Counted from the first letter of the stretch, positions 1 through 9,284 are shown. The stretch: 64,000 nucleotides of DNA from Chelatococcus sp. (GCA_003248805.1 QFQY01000003.1:51533-115532); one strand, 5' to 3'. A program made the numbers and translations. The notes: generated from the sequence alone by a model not told the origin.

Positions 1-550
1 CTCCCGCCTTCAGGAGCTGGACCGCGAGCAGGGTGAGCAGCGGGCCCGAACCGGCCAGCACGATGCGCCGCCCCAGCGCGGCCCCTTGTGCCTTCAGCGC
101 GATCTGCATGGCGCCGAGCCCATAGACACCGGCGTTCTCCCAGCCCGGCACGGGCAGGACGCGATCCATCGCTCCGGTCGCGAGGATCAGCCGATCATGC
201 GAAACCCAGCGCGACCCCGCCCCGTCGAGGAGCTGCAGCCGCCCGTCCGCGATGGCGACGACGGAGCTGCGGGAATGGTGGACGACGCGGCCTGCCGCGA
301 CCATGGCGTCGAAGCTGCGATGCAGCGCGACCGCCTTCGCGGCCTCCGAGCCGTAGAGGGCCTCGGGCGGCCGCGTGAAGCCCTGCGGCGGCCGGCGATA
401 GATCTGGCCGCCGGCTCGCTCGCCCTCGTCGATCACGATGGGCGTCAGCCCCCCGGCGACGAGCGTCTCGGCGGCGCGAATGCCCGCCGGCCCGGCCCCG
501 ACGACGACGACCCGCGGCATCGCAGCTGCGTTCATGGCCCCCGCGCTCAT
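1..550 (-). CDS. FAD/NAD(P)-dependent oxidoreductase, partial (opine/D-hydroxyproline dehydrogenase alpha-type)
   Basis: The N-terminal part of a flavoprotein whose 3' end lies beyond the left edge. Near the start the reading shows VVVVGAGPAG, the dinucleotide-binding GxGxxG of an FAD site, then IDEGERAGGQIYRRP, and LILATGAMDR further on, all typical of the pyridine-nucleotide-disulfide fold. A second Rossmann stretch (VLAGSGPLLTLLA) begins at the window edge. The ATG at 550 overlaps the stop of the 2Fe-2S gene upstream (ATGA), so translation is probably coupled; an in-frame ATG at 556 is also possible. In HcnB, OoxA/NoxA and LhpF systems such a subunit works with a small 2Fe-2S protein and a D-amino-acid-oxidase-type subunit. 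Both partner types are nearby. The substrate is not known. Confidence 0.85.
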   Translation of the reverse strand, partial: MSAGAMNAAAMPRVVVVGAGPAGIRAAETLVAGGLTPIVIDEGERAGGQIYRRPPQGFTRPPEALYGSEAAKAVALHRSFDAMVAAGRVVHHSRSSVVAIADGRLQLLDGAGSRWVSHDRLILATGAMDRVLPVPGWENAGVYGLGAMQIALKAQGAALGRRIVLAGSGPLLTLLAVQLLKAG

Positions 551-864
551 GGCCATTCTCCCGGAGGGTCCGACAGGAGGCGCATGCCTTCGGCGAGCGG
601 CGTCGAGCAGGCCCGCAGCCGCGGCCCCTGCTCCTGCCAGATCCAGCAATCCTGACAGGCGCCCATCAGGCAGAAGCCGGCACGGGGCTCCGGCCCGAAT
701 TCCGAGCGGCGCAGCGCCGGTGCGACCGACAGAACGGCGCTGAGCACGGTGTCCCCCGCGAGCGCCTGCCGCTCCCGGCCGTCGAGGACAAAGCGCAGAG
801 GCATGCGATCGGTCTCCGCCAGCCGCACCAGCCGCCCCGTCGCCCCTCCCGCGGCCTGGCTCAT
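547..864 (-). CDS. small (2Fe-2S)-binding subunit of an amine/opine-type dehydrogenase
   Basis: A 105-residue protein of the ferredoxin-like family that forms the small subunit of HcnABC, opine oxidase and D-hydroxyproline dehydrogenase complexes. It has the short beta-rich N-terminus (RFVLDGRERQALAGDTVLSAV) and a cysteine cluster FCLMGACQDCWI (C-x4-C-x2-C) with a later C in RLRACSTPL, which gives four ligands for a 2Fe-2S cluster. The start at 864 overlaps the hyuB stop (ATGA), and its stop overlaps the next gene, so the four genes read as one coupled operon. Its likely role is to carry electrons from the flavin subunits to the respiratory chain. Confidence 0.85.
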   Translation of the reverse strand: MSQAAGGATGRLVRLAETDRMPLRFVLDGRERQALAGDTVLSAVLSVAPALRRSEFGPEPRAGFCLMGACQDCWIWQEQGPRLRACSTPLAEGMRLLSDPPGEWP

Positions 865-2858
865 TCTGCGGCCTCGGCATGGGGCAGCCGGGGTTCCGGC
901 ATCTCCGGAAACCGGACCCTGGCCGCGGCGAAGGCCTCGTCCACGCCCTTTGCGCCGCTCTTGCCCTTCATGCGCCGGAAGATCTCGGTCTTGGCGAAGA
1001 AGCGCCAATGGATCGGCAGGCCGGCGAGCAGGGCCGTCAGCCTGTCATAGGCGTCGCGGGTCCATTGCGCCTCGTAGCCCTCGCGCTCGGGACCGAAATG
1101 GAAATGGCCCGCCACAGGCGCGCGCTCGGCGCGCCGCGCCGTCGTCGCCTCCTCGTCCAGGACCCCGCCCTGCATGACGACGCCGTAATCCCGCTTGGCC
1201 GCCTCGGGCGAGACATAGCCGCGCACGACGTCCTGCGCCACGCGCCAGGCCTCGCGATCGAACGGGTGGCCACGGCCGCCGCCCCCGGCCGAGCGGATCT
1301 CGAGCACGTCGCCGGGCTGCAGCACGGCGGTGTCGATATTGCCGAGCCGCTTCTGCTCGGGCTGGCCGGGGTTCACCACCATATCGGACAGGCCCGCCGC
1401 CCGTCCGCCCAGCACGCCCCAGGGCCGGAAGAAGCTGCGGTCCCGGTTGCGGGCGGTGATGCGGCTGTCGGGCGCGAAGACGCGGAAGGCCATCTCGGTG
1501 GCGAGCCCGCCGCGCCAGCGCCCGGCGCCGCCGCTGTCCCGCGCCAGCCCGTATTTGACGAACTCCACCGGCGTCTCGGTCTCGGTGATCTCGATCGGCG
1601 TGTTCCTGAGATAGGCGGCGTCGGCGCCCGAACCGTTGGTGCCGTCGCGATGGGGCATGCCGCCGCCGCCGCCGACGACCGGGTTCACCGCCGCGATCAC
1701 GGTGCGGCTGGTGCGCTCGTCCGTGGTCATCACGTTGACGATGCAGTTGTTGCCGGCGGGCGCGGCCGGCAGCCGCTCCGGCACCGCCTGCGAGAACGCC
1801 CCGAAGATCACCGAGCGCAGCCGCGCGCAGGTCAGCGAGCGCATCCCGACAGCGGCCGGGAAGACCGGGTTCAGCACCGTCCCCTCCGGCGCGATGCAGG
1901 TGAAGGGCCGGGTCAGGCCGGTGTTGAGCAGGATCTTCGGGTTCAGCGTGTAGAGCACGTAATAGACCCCGACGAGCAGGATCGTATGCCGCGGATTGCC
2001 GCCGCTCGGGACGTTGAGCGAGGAAGCGAGCTGCGGGTCGGAGCCGGTGAAATCGAGGATCGCCTCGTCGCCGCGGATGGTCAGCTTCAGCTTCAGGCGG
2101 CAGGGATTGGCCTCGACCGAATCCTCGTCGGCATAGTCGGCGAACTCCCAGGTCCCGTCCGGCATGCCGCGCAGCACCTCGCGGGCTTGCGCCTCGCCAT
2201 GATCCAGCAGCGCCTCGACGCCGCCGAGGAATGCCTCGCGGCCGAACTTCTCGATCATGGCCAGCACCTTGCGCTCGCCGGTGTTGAGCGCGCCGACCAG
2301 CGCCTTGATGTCGCCGATGTTGAGGTCGGGCTTGCGCACATTGGTCGTCATGATCCTGAGGATCTGCTCGTCGAAGACTCCCTCGTTGACGAGCTTCATC
2401 GGCGGGAAGCGGATGCCCTCCTGATGGATCTCGGTCAGCGCCCGGGAGAGCGAGGCCGGCACCGCGCCGCCCATGTCGGTGTTGTGGATATGGCCGCCCG
2501 TCCAGGCCACGATCTCGCCCTCGTGGAAGATCGGCTTCCAGAGATGGGTGTCGGGCGCATGGGTGGCGACGAAGCAGGAATAGGGGTCGTTGGTGAAGGC
2601 GACGTCGCCGGGCTTGTAGTCGTCGACCATCGCCAGCGCCGGCGCCCAGGACAGGCCGGGATACCAGGTCGCGCCCAGCTCCATCGGCACCGCGAAGGTG
2701 TCGCCGCTGCGGCTGATCAGCATGACCGTGAAGTCCTCCGTCTCCTTGACGAAGGCGGAATGGGCCGTGCGGTGCAGCGTATGCGCCATGTTCTCGGCGG
2801 CGGCGCGCGCATGGTTCGCGAGCACCTGAAGCTTCATCCGGTCGAACATCGGCGTCAC
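861..2858 (-). CDS. hyuB: hydantoinase B / oxoprolinase family protein (HyuB)
   Basis: A 665-residue protein of the HydantoinaseB_N family (PF02538), the second subunit of ATP-dependent N-methylhydantoinase or 5-oxoprolinase. Visible family features are the N-terminal helix AAENMAHTLHRTAHSAFVKE, the block KPGDVAFTNDPY, and GGHIHNTDMGGAVP, a His/Asp-rich region conserved in the family. The C-terminal quarter has FRVFAPDSRITARNRDRSFFRPWGVLGG. It starts 4 bases inside the end of hyuA (ATGA overlap), as expected for two subunits of one enzyme. The substrate cannot be read from sequence. Neighbouring amine-dehydrogenase subunits suggest that the released amino acid is oxidised further, which is inference. 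Confidence 0.9.
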   Translation of the reverse strand: MTPMFDRMKLQVLANHARAAAENMAHTLHRTAHSAFVKETEDFTVMLISRSGDTFAVPMELGATWYPGLSWAPALAMVDDYKPGDVAFTNDPYSCFVATHAPDTHLWKPIFHEGEIVAWTGGHIHNTDMGGAVPASLSRALTEIHQEGIRFPPMKLVNEGVFDEQILRIMTTNVRKPDLNIGDIKALVGALNTGERKVLAMIEKFGREAFLGGVEALLDHGEAQAREVLRGMPDGTWEFADYADEDSVEANPCRLKLKLTIRGDEAILDFTGSDPQLASSLNVPSGGNPRHTILLVGVYYVLYTLNPKILLNTGLTRPFTCIAPEGTVLNPVFPAAVGMRSLTCARLRSVIFGAFSQAVPERLPAAPAGNNCIVNVMTTDERTSRTVIAAVNPVVGGGGGMPHRDGTNGSGADAAYLRNTPIEITETETPVEFVKYGLARDSGGAGRWRGGLATEMAFRVFAPDSRITARNRDRSFFRPWGVLGGRAAGLSDMVVNPGQPEQKRLGNIDTAVLQPGDVLEIRSAGGGGRGHPFDREAWRVAQDVVRGYVSPEAAKRDYGVVMQGGVLDEEATTARRAERAPVAGHFHFGPEREGYEAQWTRDAYDRLTALLAGLPIHWRFFAKTEIFRRMKGKSGAKGVDEAFAAARVRFPEMPEPRLPHAEAAE

Positions 2859-4918
2859 TCCGCGAAGGTCAGGTGGAGGTTGAGATGGCGGTCGACCCGG
2901 GCCGTCGTGCCGGCCGGAATCGCGACGGTGGTGTCTTCCTGCGCCACCACGGCCGGGCCGGCGAAGCGGCTGCCGGGCGCGAAGTCGGAACGGCGGTAAA
3001 GGCCGACCGCGCGGCGCATGCCGCCGGTATGCACGTCGAGCTGCCGCTCGGGCCTCGCCTCGGCCTCCATCTCCGCCTGCTCGGGGAAGCTCAGGGCCGG
3101 TCCCGCGCCGATGGCCGAGAGGCGCAGATTGACGATCTCGATGCGGCCGTCCGCATCGTCGAAATCGTAGATCCGCGCATGCGTCCGGTGGAATTCCCCC
3201 GCGATCGCCGCCGGGTCGCCGGCTTCGAGCCAGGCCGGCTGCAACGGAACCTCGATCTCGTAGCTCTGGCCGACATAGCGCATATCCGCCGAGAACCGGA
3301 GATCGGCCGCCCCCGCATGGCCCTGCGCGGCGAGCCAGTCGCGCCCGTCCTGGACCATCGCCGCCGCTGCGGCCCGCAGTTGCGGCAGCACGCCGGGCGA
3401 GAGTTCGGCGAAGAGCGTGCGGACGAAATCGCCGCGCAGATCCGCGACGAGGCCGCCCAGCGCCGAGACCACACCCGGCCGGCGCGGAGCGAGCAGGCGG
3501 GTCATGCCAAGTTCGCGGGCAAGGAAGGCGCCGAGCATCGGCCCGCCGCCGCCGAACGGCATCAGCGTGAAGTCCTTGAGATCGACGCCGGCCCGCGAGG
3601 ACAGCTTCTCGACCTCGACGAACATCTCCGAGACGGCGATGTCGAGGATCGCCTGCGCGGTGTCGTCGAGGGACCGTCCGAGCCTCTCCGCCAGGCGCCC
3701 GACGGCGGCCCGGGCGAGGCCGGCATCCATCCTGAGCTGGCCATAGGCCATCTCGCTATGGCCGAGCCAGCCGCAGACCACCATGGCGTCGGTGACGGTC
3801 GCCTGCTCGCCGCCGCGCCCGTAGCAGGCCGGGCCGGGCGTCGAGCCGGCCGATTCCGGCCCGACCCGCAGCACGCCCTGCCCGTCGACGGAGGCGATCG
3901 AGCCGCCGCCGATGCCGATCGAGCTGACCGAGACGGAGGGGATGTAGAGCGGGAACTCGCCGATCATCTCGCCGGTGCCGTATTGCGGCTCGCCGTCGAT
4001 GATCAGGGCGAAATCGGCGGAGGTGCCGCCGATATCGAGCGTCAGCACGCGCTTCTCCCCGGCCTGCCGGGCGAACCAGGTCGCGCCGATGACGCCCGAG
4101 GCCGTGCCCGAGAGCAGCATGGAGACGCAGGCGCGCTTGCCCTCGGCGGCGTTCATCACCCCGCCGTTCGACTTGGTCAGCAGCGCGCGCGCCGGCACGC
4201 CACGGTCGGCGAGGCGCTGCTCCAGCGCGGTCAGGTAGCCGGCGATGCGGGGATGGACATAGGCGTTGAGGATCGCCGTCGTCGTCCGCTCGTATTCGCG
4301 GATGACCGGCCAGACCTCGGCCGAGGTGAAGACGAAGAGTTCCGGAGCCAGCCGGGCGATCTCGGCCTTCACCGCCTCCTCCTGCGCGCCGTCGCGCCAG
4401 GCGTGCAGGAAGGCGACGACGATGCCGACGGCGCCCCGCGCCTTGGCGGCGGCGACGGCGGTCGCGACCGCCTTCAGGTCGGGCTTCACCGTCTCGCGCC
4501 CGTCGGAGCGCATGCGGGCCGGGATGCCGAACACCCGGTCGCGGGTGATGAGCTGCTCGGGACGGGAACAGAAGAGCGAATAGACCTCCGGCATGCGCAG
4601 CCGCGCCAGCTCGATCACGTCCTCGAAGCCGGCATTGGTGAAGAGCGCGAGCGGCGCGCCCTTGCGCTGGATGATGGTGTTGACGCCGACCGTCGTGCCA
4701 TGGACGAAGCGGGTGACCGCCCGCGGATCGAGGCCTTCGCGCTCGGCCAGCAGCGAGAGGCCGGTCATCAGCTCCGCGCCAGGATCGTCCGGCGTCGTCA
4801 GGACCTTGAGCGACGCGACCTGGCCCGAGCGGGTCTCCAGCGCGCAGAAATCGATGAAGGTCCCGCCGATGTCGACTCCGACCTTCCAGTCCGCACCCGG
4901 CACAGTCTCAGCATGCAT
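2855..4918 (-). CDS. hyuA: hydantoinase A / oxoprolinase family protein (HyuA)
   Basis: A 687-residue ATP-dependent subunit of N-methylhydantoinase/5-oxoprolinase. The N-terminal Hydant_A_N domain starts with VGVDIGGTFIDF, the phosphate-binding DIGGT of the actin/hexokinase ATPase fold, followed by HGTTVGVNTIIQRKG. The second ATPase half carries LTLDIGGTSADFALI near residue 290. The C-terminal region (MRYVGQSYEIEVPL, FHRTHARIYDF) matches the hydantoinase A C-terminal domain. I chose the ATG at 4918 because family homology begins just after it, although the frame stays open far upstream as an antisense shadow of the divergent flavoenzyme gene. It is the first gene of its operon; the promoter should lie in 4919-5101. 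Confidence 0.9.
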   Translation of the reverse strand: MHAETVPGADWKVGVDIGGTFIDFCALETRSGQVASLKVLTTPDDPGAELMTGLSLLAEREGLDPRAVTRFVHGTTVGVNTIIQRKGAPLALFTNAGFEDVIELARLRMPEVYSLFCSRPEQLITRDRVFGIPARMRSDGRETVKPDLKAVATAVAAAKARGAVGIVVAFLHAWRDGAQEEAVKAEIARLAPELFVFTSAEVWPVIREYERTTTAILNAYVHPRIAGYLTALEQRLADRGVPARALLTKSNGGVMNAAEGKRACVSMLLSGTASGVIGATWFARQAGEKRVLTLDIGGTSADFALIIDGEPQYGTGEMIGEFPLYIPSVSVSSIGIGGGSIASVDGQGVLRVGPESAGSTPGPACYGRGGEQATVTDAMVVCGWLGHSEMAYGQLRMDAGLARAAVGRLAERLGRSLDDTAQAILDIAVSEMFVEVEKLSSRAGVDLKDFTLMPFGGGGPMLGAFLARELGMTRLLAPRRPGVVSALGGLVADLRGDFVRTLFAELSPGVLPQLRAAAAAMVQDGRDWLAAQGHAGAADLRFSADMRYVGQSYEIEVPLQPAWLEAGDPAAIAGEFHRTHARIYDFDDADGRIEIVNLRLSAIGAGPALSFPEQAEMEAEARPERQLDVHTGGMRRAVGLYRRSDFAPGSRFAGPAVVAQEDTTVAIPAGTTARVDRHLNLHLTFAE

Positions 4919-5101
4919 ATCCGTTCCTCTTGCTGCGGTCGGAAGCTGGCACGGAAGCCGCGGCGCGGTCCAAGAGACATGCGGGGCAGGTCCATAGGCT
5001 GGACTTATGGCCTGCCGGCCATCGCGTCTTTGACGGCTCGGCACCCCCGCGTCAGGTTCGACGCTACGGAGATGCGCCGCCGGCGCGGCGAGAGGCTGGA
5101 C

Positions 5102-6259
5102 ATGGACGTAATCGTGCTCGGCGGCGGCCTGATGGGGACCGCCGCGACCTTCTTCCTCAGGCGGCGCGGGCTGAAGGTCACGCTGATCGAACGGAACCGG
5201 GTCGGCACCGGCGCCACCGTCGCCTCCTTCGGCAACATCCGGCGGACCAACCGCCACCTGACGCAACTGCCCCTGGCGCATCGCTCCCGCGCCCTCTGGG
5301 GCGAGGCGGAGCGGATGCTCGGCCGCGACGTCGAATTCCGCGCGACCGGCCATCTGCGTCTCGTCTTCGAGGAGGATGCGCTGGCCGACATGCGCGCCTA
5401 TGCCGATGCCGCCCGGCCCTGGGGCCTGGAGCTCGAGGAACTCGGCGCCAACGAGATCCGCGCGCGCTTTCCGGGGCTCGGGCCGGGAGCGATCGCGGCC
5501 TCCTTTTCCCCGCATGACGGCTCCGGCAACCCCCGGCTGATCGCGCCGGCCTTCGCGGACGCCGCGAGAAGGCTCGGCGCGGAGATCGTCGAGGAGGCCT
5601 CGGTGAGCGCGATAGACCGGACACCGGCCGGCTTCCGCGTCACCACGTCGAAGGGCGTGTTCGCCAGCGACAGGCTTCTCAACACCGCCGGCGCCTGGGG
5701 AGCGCGCATCGCGGAGCGCTTCGGTGAGCCGGTACCGCTCAGTCCGCGCGGGCCGCAGATGGGCGTCACCGAGCCTCTTCCGCACCGCATCCTGCCGGTG
5801 GTCGGCATCTGGACCCGCCGGCACGGCATGGACGGCTATTTCCGCCAGGTGGAGCGGGGCAACATCGTCTTCGGCGGTGGGGCCGAACGGGTCGAGGTCG
5901 ATCTCGACCCCGGCCATGCCAAGGCCGACCCGGCGCGGCTGCCGCCCCAGCTCCGCGCCTTGCGGCAGCTCCTGCCGGCCCTGGAGCAGGTCTCCGTGAT
6001 CCGCACCTGGTCGGGCTGCGAGGGATATATGCCCGACATGCTGCCGGTGATGGGCCCGTCCGGCACCACGCCGGGGCTGTTCCATGCCTTCGGGTTCAGC
6101 GGCTCGGGCTTCCAGGTCGGCCCCGGCGTCGGCGACACCATGGCCGAGCTGATCGCGACGGGCACGACCGATATCCCGCTCCACGACTTCCGGATCGAGC
6201 GCTTCGCCGACGCGGCGGCCGGCGGCGGCATGCCCGCGCCGGCCCCGGCGCGGGCGTAG
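5102..6259 (+). CDS. D-amino-acid oxidase-family FAD oxidoreductase (beta-subunit-like)
   Basis: A 385-residue protein of the DAO family (PF01266). MDVIVLGGGLMGTAATFFL holds the GxGxxG FAD motif at the extreme N-terminus, followed by the acidic ribose-binding ERN and the family block TGATVASFGNIRR. The C-terminal signature GFSGSGFQVGPGVGD is the second flavin-contact region of sarcosine/glycine oxidases and DadA. The protein is divergent from the hyuAB-2Fe-2S-flavoprotein operon. It would supply the substrate-oxidising beta subunit for a heterotrimeric dehydrogenase of the HcnC/OoxB/LhpB type. Sarcosine or a D-amino acid released by the hydantoinase is a reasonable substrate guess, not proven. 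Confidence 0.88.
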   Translation: MDVIVLGGGLMGTAATFFLRRRGLKVTLIERNRVGTGATVASFGNIRRTNRHLTQLPLAHRSRALWGEAERMLGRDVEFRATGHLRLVFEEDALADMRAYADAARPWGLELEELGANEIRARFPGLGPGAIAASFSPHDGSGNPRLIAPAFADAARRLGAEIVEEASVSAIDRTPAGFRVTTSKGVFASDRLLNTAGAWGARIAERFGEPVPLSPRGPQMGVTEPLPHRILPVVGIWTRRHGMDGYFRQVERGNIVFGGGAERVEVDLDPGHAKADPARLPPQLRALRQLLPALEQVSVIRTWSGCEGYMPDMLPVMGPSGTTPGLFHAFGFSGSGFQVGPGVGDTMAELIATGTTDIPLHDFRIERFADAAAGGGMPAPAPARA

Positions 6260-6425
6260 ATCCCTGCCGGCTCCCCGGCATGAGCGCGAGAGCGGCCCGG
6301 CACGCCCGCCCAAGTAGATCGGAATCGAACCTTAGAATACTTATAATGTTTGCGGATCGACTGGCCCTTTGCTTGCGAGGCCATTAAGAGCTCGGCTCAC
6401 GCACACCATCCGCAGGAAACAACGC

Positions 6426-7448
6426 GTGAGCCCCTTCAAATCGTTCCTCGTCGCGCTTGCGGTTTTCGCCACGGGTGGACTGACGAATCCGCTCGCGGCG
6501 GCTCCGACGAGCTATCCCCTGACGCTCGAGAATTGCGGCGCGAAGGTCACCTTCCAGAAGGCGCCGCAGCGCGCCATCGGGCTCGGCCAGAACAGCGCCG
6601 AGATCATGCTGCTGCTCGGCCTGCAGGACAGGATGGCGGGCACAGCCTTCTGGCCGAGCAAGGTCCTGCCGCAGCTCGCCGAAGCGAACGCCAAGGTGAA
6701 GCTCCTGACCGTGGAGTTCCCCACCTTCGAGAGCATGCTGGCCGAGAGGCCGGATTTCGTCGCCGCGGCCCTCCCCACCTTGCTGGGTCCGAACAGCAAG
6801 GTCGCCAAGCGCGAGGATTTCGAGCGCGTCGGCGTGCCGAGCTATCTCTCGCCCAGCACATGCCTCGATACGAAGGGCAGCAAGGATGCCTATGGCAGCC
6901 GCGCCCAGCTCTGGAGCACCGATGCGCTCTATCAGGAGATCGACGAGCTCTCCCGCATCTTCGACGTCGCGGATCGCGGCCAGGCCCTGATCGCCGATTT
7001 CAAGGCGCGTGAGGCGGCGCTACGCGCCGGCGTGACGCCGGGCGACAGGAAGCTCTCCTACCTCTTCTGGTTCTCCAGCCCCTCGCCCTCCGCCGATGCC
7101 TATCTCGGCGGCAAGAACGGCGCCTCGGGCTTCATCGCCGACCTGCTCGGCGGCCGCAACGCCATCGGCGCCGAGGCCGAATGGCCGACATTGGGCTGGG
7201 AGAGCATCATCGCGGCGAAGCCCGACGTCATCGTCGTCGCCAGCCTCGACCGCAACCGCTGGGAACTCGACAAGCCCGAAGCCAAGATCCGGTTCCTGAC
7301 CACGGATCCCGCCGTCAGCCAGCTCGCGGCCGTCCGCAACAAGGCGATCGTGGTCATGGACGGCCAGGCGATGAACCCGACCGTCCGCACGCTCTATGGC
7401 GCCGAGCAGGTCGCGCAGCAGTTGAAAGCGCTCGGCCTGCTGAAGTGA
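6426..7448 (+). CDS. periplasmic binding protein of an iron-siderophore/cobalamin-type ABC importer
   Basis: A 340-residue class III (BtuF/FhuD-like) solute-binding protein. A GTG start at 6426 preceded by AGGAAA gives the N-terminus SPFKSFLVALAVFATGGLTNP, a clear Sec signal peptide ending near LAAA. A TTG further upstream at 6369 is less convincing. The mature part has RAIGLGQNSAEIMLLLGL, then PDFVAAALPT in the first lobe and ..IIAAKPDVIVVASLDRN in the second, the two Rossmann lobes joined by a long helix in this family. The stop overlaps the GTG of the permease. The ligand (ferric siderophore, cobalamin or another metal complex) is not readable; no receptor gene is near. Confidence 0.87.
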   Translation: MSPFKSFLVALAVFATGGLTNPLAAAPTSYPLTLENCGAKVTFQKAPQRAIGLGQNSAEIMLLLGLQDRMAGTAFWPSKVLPQLAEANAKVKLLTVEFPTFESMLAERPDFVAAALPTLLGPNSKVAKREDFERVGVPSYLSPSTCLDTKGSKDAYGSRAQLWSTDALYQEIDELSRIFDVADRGQALIADFKAREAALRAGVTPGDRKLSYLFWFSSPSPSADAYLGGKNGASGFIADLLGGRNAIGAEAEWPTLGWESIIAAKPDVIVVASLDRNRWELDKPEAKIRFLTTDPAVSQLAAVRNKAIVVMDGQAMNPTVRTLYGAEQVAQQLKALGLLK

Positions 7449-8485
7449 GCCCCGACGACGTCGCCCTCGAGGGCAAGGCGGTCTTCGCCGGGCTGATGCT
7501 GGCGTCGCTGGTGGCGATCGCGCTGGCCGTCGGCCTCAGCGTCGGCATCGGCGACCTTCCGATCCCGCTCGGCACGACCTTCGCGGCGATCACCAACCGG
7601 CTCGGCTGGACGGCGGTCGAGATCGATCGCGTCTACGAGACGGTGATCTGGGACTACCGCCTGAGCCGCGCGCTGGTCGCGGCCTTCTGCGGTGCCGGCC
7701 TCGCGCTCTCGGGCGCGATCATGCAGTCGCTGCTGCGCAACCCGCTCGCGGAGCCCTATGTGCTCGGCATTTCGGCGGGCGCGTCGACCGGCGCCGTCGC
7801 CATCATCGTGCTCGGCCTCGGCGGGGGCGTCCTGTCGCTGTCCGGAGGCGCCTTCCTCGGCGCCTTCGCGGCCTTCTGCTTCGTCGCCCTGCTCTCGAAC
7901 GGCACCCGCGGCGGCGCCGACCGCACGATCCTGGCCGGCGTGGCGGCCTCGCAGCTCTTCAATGCGGTGACCTCCTACATCGTCACCACCTCCGGCAACG
8001 CCCAGCAGGCGCGCGACGTCATGTTCTGGCTCCTCGGCAGCTTCGGCGGCGTGCGCTGGCCGGAATTCATGCTGGTCTCGCTCGTCGTCGGCATCGGCCT
8101 CGTCGCCTGCCTCTGTTACGCTCGCACGCTCGACACCTTCGCCTTCGGCGACGAGACGGCGGCCTCGCTCGGCGTCGATGTCGACCGGGCCCGGATCGTG
8201 CTCTTCGCCCTCACCGCCATGATGACCGCGACCATCGTCAGCATGGTCGGCTCCATCGGCTTCGTTGGCCTGATCGTGCCGCACACGGCGCGCGCCCTGG
8301 TCGGCCCCCTCCATGTCCGGCTCCTGCCGGCCTGCATGCTGATCGGCGCGGTGTTCATGGTGCTGGCGGATGTGGCCTCGCGGGCCCTGATCCCACAGCA
8401 GGTGCTCCCGATCGGCGTCGTCACGGCACTCGTCGGCGTGCCGTTCTTCTCGGTCATCCTCTACCGCCTGCAGCGTGCCGCATGA
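7445..8485 (+). CDS. FecCD-family ABC permease
   Basis: A 346-residue membrane protein of the FecCD/BtuC family (PF01032). The family landmarks are in order: DYRLSRALVAAFCGAGLALSGAIMQ, NPLAEPYVLGISAGAS, LAGVAASQLFNAVTSY, and the ATPase-contacting loop GSIGFVGLIVPHTAR near residue 265. About ten hydrophobic segments are visible. The GTG start at 7445 overlaps the stop of the binding-protein gene, and the stop overlaps the ATG of the ATPase gene, so the importer genes are translationally coupled. It would act as a homodimer in the inner membrane. Confidence 0.93.
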   Translation: MSPDDVALEGKAVFAGLMLASLVAIALAVGLSVGIGDLPIPLGTTFAAITNRLGWTAVEIDRVYETVIWDYRLSRALVAAFCGAGLALSGAIMQSLLRNPLAEPYVLGISAGASTGAVAIIVLGLGGGVLSLSGGAFLGAFAAFCFVALLSNGTRGGADRTILAGVAASQLFNAVTSYIVTTSGNAQQARDVMFWLLGSFGGVRWPEFMLVSLVVGIGLVACLCYARTLDTFAFGDETAASLGVDVDRARIVLFALTAMMTATIVSMVGSIGFVGLIVPHTARALVGPLHVRLLPACMLIGAVFMVLADVASRALIPQQVLPIGVVTALVGVPFFSVILYRLQRAA

Positions 8486-9243
8486 GCATCACGGCCGAGA
8501 ACCTGGTCTGGCGGATCGGAGGCAGGGCGATCGTCGACGGCGTGTCGTTCTCCGCCGAGCCCGGCCGGATGCTGGGCTTGCTCGGCCCCAACGGTTCCGG
8601 CAAGACCTCGCTTCTGCGCCTTCTGACCGGCCTGAAGCGCCCGCAATCGGGCCGCGTGCTGCTGGACGGACGCGATCTCGCCACGCTCGGCGCCCGGGCC
8701 GTGGCGCGCCGAATCGCCTTCGTCGAACAGCACGCCGCCACCAGCGCCAATCTCCGCATCGCCGACATCGTCCGGCTGGGTCGCTTCCCACACCGGTCCT
8801 GGATGTCGCGCTGGACCCATGCCGACGACCGCGCCGTGGACGAGGCGCTGCTGCGCGCCGGCCTGCGGGACCGACGCGGCGACCGCTGGCAGAGCCTGTC
8901 CGGCGGCGAGAAGCAGCGCACGCATATCGCCCGCGCGCTGGCACAGACGCCGACCGAACTGATCCTCGACGAGCCGACCAACCATCTCGACATCCACCAC
9001 CAGATCGGCGTGCTGAAGCTCGTCGCGAGCCTGCCGATCACGAGCGTGGTCGCGCTGCACGATCTCAATCACGCCGCCATGTTCTGCGACGCGGTCATCG
9101 TCATGCAGCAGGGAAAGATCGTGGCTTCAGGCGCTCCGGAGGTGGTCATCACCGAAGCACTCCTGCGCGACGTCTTCTCGGTCGAGGCGCGTATCGAGAC
9201 CTCGCCGCATCACGGCAGGCCGCATATCCACTATCTGCGCTGA
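8482..9243 (+). CDS. FecE/BtuD-type ABC transporter ATPase
   Basis: A 253-residue ABC ATPase. The Walker A motif GPNGSGKT is near residue 36, the signature is LSGGEKQRTHIARAL, and Walker B is ELILDEPTNHLD followed by the H-loop region VVALHDLNHA. The family-typical VEQHAATSANLRIADIVRLGRFPH places it with the iron-chelate/B12 group. It completes a three-gene importer with the preceding binding protein and permease, all overlapping by 4 bases. Transcription ends against the convergent ATP-grasp gene 41 bases downstream. Confidence 0.93.
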   Translation: MSITAENLVWRIGGRAIVDGVSFSAEPGRMLGLLGPNGSGKTSLLRLLTGLKRPQSGRVLLDGRDLATLGARAVARRIAFVEQHAATSANLRIADIVRLGRFPHRSWMSRWTHADDRAVDEALLRAGLRDRRGDRWQSLSGGEKQRTHIARALAQTPTELILDEPTNHLDIHHQIGVLKLVASLPITSVVALHDLNHAAMFCDAVIVMQQGKIVASGAPEVVITEALLRDVFSVEARIETSPHHGRPHIHYLR

Positions 9244-9284
9244 CGGCCCGGCCGCAGCGGCCAGAGCCTGCGCGCGTGGGCGAA

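Noticed and set aside
879..2999. 706-codon rightward open frame across hyuB
   Set aside because: It is antisense to a well-recognised HyuB and has low-complexity His/Arg/Ala composition. Long shadow frames are expected at this GC content.
2873..5098. Long rightward open frame antisense to hyuA, continuous with the DAO gene
   Set aside because: It is the GC-rich shadow of hyuA: Arg/Ala/Asp/Gly-dominated text with no domain. Only the part from 5102 matches a protein family.
6369..6425. TTG at 6369 as the start of the iron/B12-type binding protein
   Set aside because: The extra residues are Arg-rich and spoil the signal peptide. The GTG at 6426 has a ribosome site and a normal signal sequence.
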